Origin: UBA7236 sp964638865
GTDB lineage: Bacteria > Bacteroidota > Bacteroidia > Chitinophagales > BACL12
Direction of reading: 5' to 3'
DNA length: 29,036 bases
NCBI GenBank assembly: GCA_964638865.1
Contig: CAZXBG010000037.1
Span: 1 to 29,036, forward strand
A program made the position numbers and the translations under genes. Under the pieces are notes generated by a model, which had not been told where the DNA came from, made no database searches, and was given only the letters and a program-made list of their open reading frames with translations. Positions within the stretch are counted from its first letter, which is position 1, and the number at the start of each line of letters is the position of its first letter. This document shows positions 23,040-29,036 of the stretch, in pieces.

Positions 23040-24485
23040 TTATTCTACAATCACTTTTTCTGTGTGCGTTTTACCATTGATATCAATAAGCTTCAAAAAA
23101 TAAATTCCGGATGCTAGTTCATTTACGGGTATCGAAAAAGTGGTTTTACCCCCATTAATTATATTTTTTACTTGTTTATTATGAATATCGTATAAAATGG
23201 ATGATGATATTTCAATTTTGCTATTTATATGAATAAATGATCCGGTCGGATTGGGAAATATTTTAATATCATTTTCAACAAAAATCTGATCTACAATAAC
23301 AGGTGTAACATATAAACCCTCTCTGTACATCACAGCATTATTATAATCATCCTGCCATACCACATATACCTTATTTGATGAAACTGCAACATCTGCATTT
23401 TCTAATCCATAAAAATCAAGATTCGCTACTGTATCGTAATCAAGCGGGAAGCCGGAACTAATATCATTGGTAAAAGAAATTGGAATCACTGAATTTGCAT
23501 TAGCTACCTGTTTCCAAACTATTGCTACTGCATTTCCATAACTTGCAATGCGGGGATAGTTTTGAATGGATAATCCTTCAATTTCAGCGGAAACTCGTTT
23601 ATCCGGTTCATCTGTAAGCTCAGTTAATGAAGAAGTAGAAAAATAAACACGTGAATCTCCTTCTCCCGCACTCATAAAAACAGAATATAAATTGTCGTTA
23701 ATAATGATACCGTCAGGGCCACTTGCAGGACATGCAAAAACTGTCCAGTCCGTTTGATCAATTTGTAATCCCATATTAAATGTATTGCCGCCATCAGAGG
23801 AAATTCCAGCCCAACTATTTCGCAAATTATCTAAATTATCTCTGTATAGGGTTGTAACAAAATTATCGTTTGAAGTAATACCTACAGGACAACAATCACA
23901 AACTTCACCACCGGAAAAACCACTCGCCATTACATCCATATTAAAACTGTTGCCATAATCATCAGATTTTGCCACAACATATTCTGCATTTAAAAAATCA
24001 GCATCTAATTTCATAAATGCCACTAAAGGATTTCCATCAGCATCAACAGTAACAGAGGGAAATCGCGAAACATTTTCGCCAATCATTCCATCCACAATTA
24101 CCGGTGCAGAAAATGTTTCGCCACCATCATAGGAAGTAATACAATAAACCGGTGCAGCATCCTCCGGATTTTCCTTAAAAACAACATATATGGTATCACC
24201 TTTTGATGTTATATCTGGTCCTGCCCACGAAGCAGTAAATATTGACATTCCCATTGGATCCAGCATTTGGGGAGCTGTGAAATATATACCTACTTTTCTT
24301 GAAAGGTGACTATCCTCATCATCTCCCCAAATTACAACAGGATTTTCATCGCTATCTAAAACAATTCTTGGATGATTATAACCTGACAGCCCATCGGTAA
24401 TCATAATAGGTTCTTCCCAAATGATGCCTGTTTGGGCTGACAATTGCATGGAAATTAAACATAAAATATAGATACAAGACCTCAT
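23040..24485 (-). CDS. T9SS secreted BNR/sialidase-like beta-propeller protein with CDCC motif
   Basis: The 481-residue protein has a signal peptide (about 1-18, ending QLSA|Q). A propeller of sialidase type follows: Asp-box repeats ITSYDGGETFSAP (about 116-128) and ISSDGGNTFNMG, plus LDSDENPVVIWGDD and VTVDADGNPLVAF strands. GEVCDCCPVGI (C196, C198, C199) is a compact cysteine cluster of the kind found in some BNR proteins linked to metal genes; it could bind copper. Sialidase catalytic residues (Arg triad, Tyr) are not evident, so I would not call it a sialidase. IKIFPNPTGSFIH begins a T9SS domain that ends GIYFLKLIDINGKTHTEKVI. It has its own promoter-like box and follows the TonB receptor gene by 61 bases. 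Confidence 0.8.
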   Translation of the reverse strand: MRSCIYILCLISMQLSAQTGIIWEEPIMITDGLSGYNHPRIVLDSDENPVVIWGDDEDSHLSRKVGIYFTAPQMLDPMGMSIFTASWAGPDITSKGDTIYVVFKENPEDAAPVYCITSYDGGETFSAPVIVDGMIGENVSRFPSVTVDADGNPLVAFMKLDADFLNAEYVVAKSDDYGNSFNMDVMASGFSGGEVCDCCPVGITSNDNFVTTLYRDNLDNLRNSWAGISSDGGNTFNMGLQIDQTDWTVFACPASGPDGIIINDNLYSVFMSAGEGDSRVYFSTSSLTELTDEPDKRVSAEIEGLSIQNYPRIASYGNAVAIVWKQVANANSVIPISFTNDISSGFPLDYDTVANLDFYGLENADVAVSSNKVYVVWQDDYNNAVMYREGLYVTPVIVDQIFVENDIKIFPNPTGSFIHINSKIEISSSILYDIHNKQVKNIINGGKTTFSIPVNELASGIYFLKLIDINGKTHTEKVIVE

Positions 24486-24503
24486 GACATTTCTTTATTT
24501 CAT

Positions 24504-24511
24504 CAAATTTA
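24504..24511 (-). promoter_or_regulatory. Candidate -7 promoter element for the BNR protein gene
   Basis: The minus-strand sequence TAAATTTG matches TAnnTTTG exactly. It ends 18 bases before the ATG at 24485, inside the 61-base gap after the TonB receptor gene. No convincing -33 element is seen. It would allow expression separate from the receptor operon. Confidence 0.4.
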
Positions 24512-24546
24512 ATACTATTTGGATGAAACTATTTATGAAAATTTAG

Positions 24547-26946
24547 TTAAGATTGAATATTAATCGGAATATTCAATTTAAAACTGAAATTTCTGCCCAT
24601 ATTATATACACCTGATCTTCCGGTTACATAATTTTCTTCACTGTATTTTAATCTGCTTAAATGACTTTGATATGCAACATCAGCTAAATTATTAACAGTA
24701 AGGAAGACGGAAAACAATATTTTGTTTCCCGACAGAATATCAGTTCCGGCACCTGCATTTATCAGCAAATAACCGGGTGTTTTAGTTTCTGTATTGTATG
24801 CTGAAAAAATATGGTCCTGAGCAAAATACTTTTCAGCCTGTATTTGAACATAACTATTGCTTAAAAAGGTATTTATCTTTTTAAAATCACCCCGAAGTTC
24901 GGAAATTAATTTTGGGGCAGGGGAGAAGGGTAAATATTTTGTTGAATCAGAAGCATTTTTCTGCATGGCATTTACAAAGGAAAAACTATTTTCGAAATGC
25001 AACCAATGAAATGGATGTGGATGGATGTCCACGATTATTTCTGCTCCTGCTAAATTCGCTGTGCCTTGCGTATAGGTAAAAACCTCAAAAAATTCTCCTT
25101 CAGCATTTATTAGGGAATCAGTTCCGGAAACCGAAGATAATTTTCTCAAATAGATAAAATTATCTAAAGCATTATTAAAAATGTCAGCCTGAAAAGAAAT
25201 ATGTTCTCCATCATAACCATACGAAGCATCTATTTGTAAACTAGTTTCCGGTTCAAGTGCCGTATTGCCAATTTCATATCTGAATGTGCCCTCATGTATA
25301 CCGTTTGAGCCAAGTTCAGCAATGTTGGGCGAGCGAAATCCTCTTGAAATGTTGAGTTTTCCGTACATGGTTTCATTTATCTGATAAGTAGCACCTATGC
25401 TCCCTGAAACAGCGGAAAAATTGCGGTTAAATGCAGTGAAAATTTCCTCTTCACTCTCCTCAGAAATATATTTATCTGCCATTAAGTTTCGAATATCGTA
25501 CCGCAATCCACCCGAAATGTCAAAATTCTTTATCGTTTTTTTTGTTGTAAAAAAGCCACCAATGTCAAAAAGTGAATAAGCCGGAATTAATACCTCTGCT
25601 CCGAGATTCTGGGAGGTTTGTTGCATTCCGTTTATGCCAATGGAGGAGCTCCAATTATTTTTTTCGGGGAATATATAATGAATACCATATTGTAGCGTGT
25701 TCAATTTAAAATAAAGTGCGTAATCTTTGGCATCAAAAATATTTTCAAACTCCTTTCTATTATTTTGTTGCCAACCTAATATCAGATCTATATTTCCATT
25801 TCCAACAACAAAACTATTATTCCAGGTTAATTTGTAGTGTTTAATGTTTTGATTTGGCAATTGTAATTCGTAACTTTTTAAGGTTTCCTTTTCAGCAATG
25901 GAAAATCCTTCTGTGCTATCGTTTACAACAATAGGATAAATAAATAAACCGCTGGCACTGTCGCGTTCCCCTTCTACTAAACCAACTTTTAATTGATATA
26001 TAGATGCATCAAAATGACTATAACCCCATTTTCTGTTTAAGCCAATGGTCGCATTCGTATTAGTTTCATTAAATCCGCTTCCCAATACATATCCATCATA
26101 TTTATTTTGATACGCGTGCGCCATTTTTCCACTATATCGCACATCCCAAATAAATCCATTGTTGTTTCCTGCAATATTTCCGGAATATCCAATTAATCCG
26201 TTATTAGTCTGATAATTACTCAGAATATTTGCTTTAATCGTTCTATCCGGTAAAGTTGGTGCTCCAATAAAATGAATTACACCCGCCATAGCATCAGAGC
26301 CATACATTAAACTGGCAGGACCTTTTAATATCTCAATCCGATTAATGGAATATTCATCAATTTCAATTCCATGTTCATCTCCCCATTGCTGACCTTCCTG
26401 TTTAATTCCATTGTTCACAATTACAACCCGGTTGTATCCCAAACCTCTAATCTCCGGTTTGGCAATTGCCGGTCCGGTTGAAATAGAGGAGATACCTGGT
26501 TGGGTTCCTAAAGCATCGATAATATTTGTAGCTGTATTTTGTAGTAAAATATTTTTTGTGATTACGGTAATTGGTGTAGGAGTGCGGTTTGATTCTGCCG
26601 ATCGCGATAATCCTGTAACTACAACCTCCTTGATCTCAGTAAATGTTTCAGTTAAAATGAAATCTTTGACTGATATATTAGCAAGATCTATTGTTTCCAC
26701 TATGGATTCATATCCTATATAAGTAATTTGAACGGATACTTTTTTAGAGGGGAGATTTTTAATAACATATTTACCATCAATATCAGAGGTCGTTCCGGTT
26801 TTGAGGTCGGGAAAATAGATGGATGCTCCCGGTAGAGGAACCTTGTTTTCTGATTGGTAAATAGTGCCGGAAAGGCTGATTTGGGTATAAGATGATGCGA
26901 TATAACATATAGATATAATGCCAAACGCATAGATAAATTTCTGCAT
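24547..26946 (-). CDS. TonB-dependent outer-membrane receptor, probable metal (copper) uptake
   Basis: The 799-residue protein has a signal peptide (about 1-22), then a carboxypeptidase-regulatory-like domain (SGTIYQSENKVPLPGASIYF, then TSDIDGKYVIKNLP; about 27-110). The plug domain follows (EVVVTGLSRSAESNRTPTPI, then EIRGLGYNRVVIVNNGIKQE, then EILKGPASLMYGSDAMAGVI; about 107-235) and a long beta-barrel to the C-terminus, with RGFRSPNIAELG in the barrel. The ending FSFKLNIPINIQ is a typical barrel terminus. There is no SusD partner nearby, so a nutrient-polymer role is unlikely. It is co-transcribed (40-base gap) with a small His/Cys protein and borders the copper island, which suggests transport of copper or a copper complex; this is inferred. 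Confidence 0.88.
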   Translation of the reverse strand: MQKFIYAFGIISICYIASSYTQISLSGTIYQSENKVPLPGASIYFPDLKTGTTSDIDGKYVIKNLPSKKVSVQITYIGYESIVETIDLANISVKDFILTETFTEIKEVVVTGLSRSAESNRTPTPITVITKNILLQNTATNIIDALGTQPGISSISTGPAIAKPEIRGLGYNRVVIVNNGIKQEGQQWGDEHGIEIDEYSINRIEILKGPASLMYGSDAMAGVIHFIGAPTLPDRTIKANILSNYQTNNGLIGYSGNIAGNNNGFIWDVRYSGKMAHAYQNKYDGYVLGSGFNETNTNATIGLNRKWGYSHFDASIYQLKVGLVEGERDSASGLFIYPIVVNDSTEGFSIAEKETLKSYELQLPNQNIKHYKLTWNNSFVVGNGNIDLILGWQQNNRKEFENIFDAKDYALYFKLNTLQYGIHYIFPEKNNWSSSIGINGMQQTSQNLGAEVLIPAYSLFDIGGFFTTKKTIKNFDISGGLRYDIRNLMADKYISEESEEEIFTAFNRNFSAVSGSIGATYQINETMYGKLNISRGFRSPNIAELGSNGIHEGTFRYEIGNTALEPETSLQIDASYGYDGEHISFQADIFNNALDNFIYLRKLSSVSGTDSLINAEGEFFEVFTYTQGTANLAGAEIIVDIHPHPFHWLHFENSFSFVNAMQKNASDSTKYLPFSPAPKLISELRGDFKKINTFLSNSYVQIQAEKYFAQDHIFSAYNTETKTPGYLLINAGAGTDILSGNKILFSVFLTVNNLADVAYQSHLSRLKYSEENYVTGRSGVYNMGRNFSFKLNIPINIQS

Positions 26947-26986
26947 TAGAAAAAATTAAAATTTTAAAAAATAAAGTGAACCGTAA

Positions 26987-27319
26987 CTATGCAGAAACTG
27001 GAGAACCCCTCGAATCGGGATTCTGAAAAAATAGGTTAATTGAATATTGACTCTTGAGCGAGGAACTATTTATGATAAAAACGAAAGGTTTTGCAGTATT
27101 AAAATAATTCTGCTCTGCTTCACCTGCTGAAAAATTATGATCGCAAATATTACATTTATCTAACGCATGGAAATGTGGGATGTTATTATCATGTTCACTG
27201 CAAGTTGCCTCATCTTTATGCCCTAATAAGTGGTAGAAATCACGGCTGACAATTGTTGTAAAAAACAATATCAGCAGGGATATAGCAGCTATCGACTTGT
27301 AGATATTGTTTTTGGGCAT
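26987..27319 (-). CDS. Small membrane-anchored or secreted His/Cys protein upstream of TonB receptor
   Basis: The 110-residue product has a hydrophobic N-terminal segment (about 10-24: IAAISLLILFFTTIV). Potential metal ligands follow at H30, H34, C40, H43, H49, H51, C56, C59 and H61 (HFHALDKCNICDHNF). The tail FFQNPDSRGSPVSA resembles the 'RGPP'-like endings of small proteins that precede TonB receptors in Bacteroidota metal loci. I do not recognise a named family. It is the first gene of a minus-strand operon with the receptor (40-base gap). It probably binds metal at the periplasmic face of the membrane, inferred from the ligands and the position. Confidence 0.72.
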   Translation of the reverse strand: MPKNNIYKSIAAISLLILFFTTIVSRDFYHLLGHKDEATCSEHDNNIPHFHALDKCNICDHNFSAGEAEQNYFNTAKPFVFIINSSSLKSQYSINLFFQNPDSRGSPVSA

Positions 27320-27324
27320 CAGTG

Positions 27325-27356
27325 CAAAGTTAATATTCTAAGTTCGGTTAACAAAA
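27325..27356 (-). promoter_or_regulatory. Strong Bacteroidota-type promoter for the His/Cys protein-TonB receptor operon
   Basis: On the minus strand, TTTTG (27352-27356), a 19-base spacer and TAACTTTG (27325-27332) match the -33/-7 consensus fully. The -7 box ends only five bases (CACTG) before the ATG at 27319, so the transcript would start at or beside the start codon. Confidence 0.6.
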
Positions 27357-27490
27357 TTTTTGGATCAAGAGTTCTTCCTCAGGCATGCATTTATTTAACT
27401 TTTGACTTTAGGGCACCTTGGCTATTCCTTTTAATTCCGGAAAGTTGGCATATGGATGGAATCCTATATCTTAGGGCAAAATTTTAGCGC

Positions 27491-28984
27491 ATGTCGAAGT
27501 CGAACAAATTAACGGTATTCATTCTTGTTGCAATGGCATTAGGTATTTTTATTGGGGCTCTGTTGCATAAGAACGCTACAGGTAAAGAACTCACCTATAC
27601 TCCAAATAAAGATTTTACCGGAATGGAAACGCTTACTTTGGATTATGGGGAAAATAAATATACATTCAACATTTATACCGTTAAAACAACAGCGGAACAA
27701 AAAGTAATTTTGGATAGTCTTGGGCAAAGTGTAATTGTTACACTAACTAATAAAGCCATTACCTTTGTGCCACCAGTAATTTTATCGGGGAAAGAAACGG
27801 ACCTTGACACGGAGATGAGCGGTACAAAAAATGGAGCAATAGAAATTCATTTGATTAAAAAGATCGCTTCCAATATTTCCATCCTCACAACAATTTTTTT
27901 ATCTCTTATTAAAATGATCATTGCCCCGCTGGTTCTTTCTACTTTAATTGTAGGTATTGCAAAAACAGGAGATGTAAAAACAATTGGTAGGGTTGGAGGA
28001 AAAACCATGTTGTGGTTTATTACTGCAAGTCTTGTTTCTCTAACATTAGGAATGGTATTGGTAAATGCGTTACAACCGGGAGCGCGTATGAATTTGCCTT
28101 TACCTGCAGACAATGTTTCTACAGGTGTTGATGGTGGGGCATTATCGCTTGTTACATTTATTACACATGTATTTCCCACCAGTATTTTTAAAGCAATGGC
28201 AGAAAATGAAATATTGCAGATTGTTGTATTCAGTTTGTTTTTCGGAGTTGCATGTGCTGCAATTGGCGAAAAAACCAAACCTATTGTAAATGCATTGGAT
28301 ACACTTTCGCATATTATGATAAAAATTACTATTTATGTTATGGGATTTGCACCTTATGCAGTTTTTGCAGCAATGTGTTCCGTAATTACCACTAAGGGAT
28401 TGGATGTTTTGGTAACATATGCAGTATTTATGGGAGAATTTTATCTCGGTTTATTAATATTGTGGATTGTATTAATTTCCGCAGGATTTGCAGTGCTTCG
28501 AAAAAGAGTTTTTACTTTATTGCGACGAATTAAAGAACCTTTTTTATTGGCATTCAGCACTGCTAGCAGCGAAGCAGCATTCCCGAAATTAATTACTGAA
28601 TTAGAGCGCTTCGGATGCAATAATAAAATAGTGAGTTTTACTTTGCCATTGGGTTATTCCTTCAATCTTGATGGTAGCATGATGTATATGACCTTTGCCA
28701 GTATATTTATTGCACAGTGTTATGGCATCGATCTCACCCTTTCTGAAGAAATAACGATGCTGCTTACCCTTATGATCACAAGTAAAGGAATTGCCGCAGT
28801 GCCGCGTGCAAGTCTCGTGGTAATTGCGGCAACAATTTCTATGTTCAATATACCACAAGCAGGTTTAATTTTATTATTGGGGATAGATACTTTTCTCGAC
28901 ATGGGACGCAGCGCTACCAATGTAATTGGAAATGCAATTGCAACGGCCGCAGTCAGCAAGTGGGAAAATGCGTTGGAGGATTGA
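27491..28984 (+). CDS. Dicarboxylate/amino acid:cation symporter (DAACS family) with a large external insertion
   Basis: The 497-residue protein belongs to the GltP/DctA family (usual length about 420). TM1 is at about 7-26. Instead of a short loop, about 90 residues follow (27-118) before the conserved LIKMIIAPLVLSTLIVGIA. The insertion begins TYTPNKDFTGMETLTLDYGE, like the core of cadherin-like beta-sandwich repeats. Family motifs further on include AFSTASSEAAFPK (the serine-rich re-entrant loop), LPLGYSFNLDGSMMYM and a C-terminal GIDTFLDMGRSATNVIGNAI, which holds the NMDGT-like and D-x-x-R-T-like substrate sites. It couples uptake of glutamate, aspartate or C4-dicarboxylates to Na+ or H+. 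ATG 27491 gives a good TM1. It diverges from the TonB operon and has no evident metal link. Confidence 0.9.
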   Translation: MSKSNKLTVFILVAMALGIFIGALLHKNATGKELTYTPNKDFTGMETLTLDYGENKYTFNIYTVKTTAEQKVILDSLGQSVIVTLTNKAITFVPPVILSGKETDLDTEMSGTKNGAIEIHLIKKIASNISILTTIFLSLIKMIIAPLVLSTLIVGIAKTGDVKTIGRVGGKTMLWFITASLVSLTLGMVLVNALQPGARMNLPLPADNVSTGVDGGALSLVTFITHVFPTSIFKAMAENEILQIVVFSLFFGVACAAIGEKTKPIVNALDTLSHIMIKITIYVMGFAPYAVFAAMCSVITTKGLDVLVTYAVFMGEFYLGLLILWIVLISAGFAVLRKRVFTLLRRIKEPFLLAFSTASSEAAFPKLITELERFGCNNKIVSFTLPLGYSFNLDGSMMYMTFASIFIAQCYGIDLTLSEEITMLLTLMITSKGIAAVPRASLVVIAATISMFNIPQAGLILLLGIDTFLDMGRSATNVIGNAIATAAVSKWENALED

Positions 28985-28997
28985 TGGGGGCGGCATT

Positions 28998-29025
28998 GGT
29001 GAGTGGTGAGTGGTGAATGGTGAGT
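28998..29025 (+). repeat. Four tandem heptanucleotide repeats (GGTGAGT)
   Basis: Units at 28998-29004, 29005-29011, 29012-29018 (GGTGAAT variant) and 29019-29025 read GGTGAGT. The array lies directly downstream of the symporter stop codon and may continue beyond the window. Short heptamer arrays of this type occur between genes in Bacteroidota; the function is unknown. Confidence 0.7.
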
Positions 29026-29036
29026 AAATCCCGGTT

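Noticed and set aside
23040..24485. Functional sialidase (neuraminidase) assignment for the BNR protein
   Set aside because: Asp-box repeats only show the propeller fold; the catalytic Arg triad and Tyr/Glu pair are not apparent.
27847..28278. Minus-strand frame of 143 codons inside the symporter gene
   Set aside because: It is antisense to conserved transmembrane segments of the DAACS protein and has no independent start context.
1..29036. CRISPR array, tRNA or rRNA gene
   Set aside because: No regularly spaced repeats of 25-40 bases and no cloverleaf or rRNA-like conserved segments were noticed on either strand.

Overview
The window looks like a low-GC chromosomal segment of a Bacteroidota bacterium. 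Five or six proteins end in a type IX secretion (T9SS) type A sorting domain (core pattern Y/F-P-N-P, then a G-x-Y/F-x-L/V-K-type strand). Several genes have a TAnnTTTG promoter box, the Bacteroidota -7 element. A TonB-dependent receptor with a carboxypeptidase-regulatory-like N-terminal domain is also present. Genus cannot be read from the sequence.

Left edge (1-2700): the 3' end of an IS5-like insertion sequence lies against a dead type II toxin-antitoxin pair. The RelE/ParE-like toxin carries two in-frame stops. A YbiT-like ABC-F ATPase follows on the minus strand, with a degenerate second Walker A motif.

Centre (2773-22831): a copper/heavy-metal homeostasis island. A SCO1/SenC copper chaperone faces left. 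Facing right is a run of 15 genes. The first four encode a small Cys-rich secreted protein, a thioredoxin-fold T9SS cargo, a T9SS multicopper oxidase and a T9SS beta-propeller-like protein. Next come an HMA-like/AraC fusion regulator with a perfect 13-bp inverted repeat over its start codon, an HMA-MauE-like membrane protein, a TolC-like outer-membrane factor, and an RND adaptor fused to a second metal-binding module. Then come a CxxCH-containing T9SS protein, a PKD lipoprotein, a Tat-exported multicopper oxidase and a double DUF305 lipoprotein. The run closes with an HxHP-type lipoprotein, a CopB-like P1B ATPase (CPH motif) and an HME-type RND pump.

Right side (22828-29036): a C-terminal gene remnant abuts the RND gene tail to tail. 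Minus-strand genes then encode a BNR/sialidase-like T9SS protein with a CDCC motif, a TonB-dependent receptor and a small His/Cys protein; the last two form a likely operon. A dicarboxylate/amino-acid:cation symporter with an unusual ~90-residue external insertion follows on the plus strand, and the window ends in a short heptanucleotide tandem repeat.

Inferred scheme: the ATPase moves metal from cytoplasm to periplasm. Multicopper oxidases, DUF305 and HxHP lipoproteins bind or oxidise it there. The RND tripartite pump, whose genes are split across 6.7 kb, expels it. T9SS-secreted proteins act at or beyond the outer membrane. The TonB receptor and SCO1 may cover regulated uptake and delivery to cytochrome oxidase. 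The RND subunit lacks the methionines of true CusA, so its substrate is an open question.
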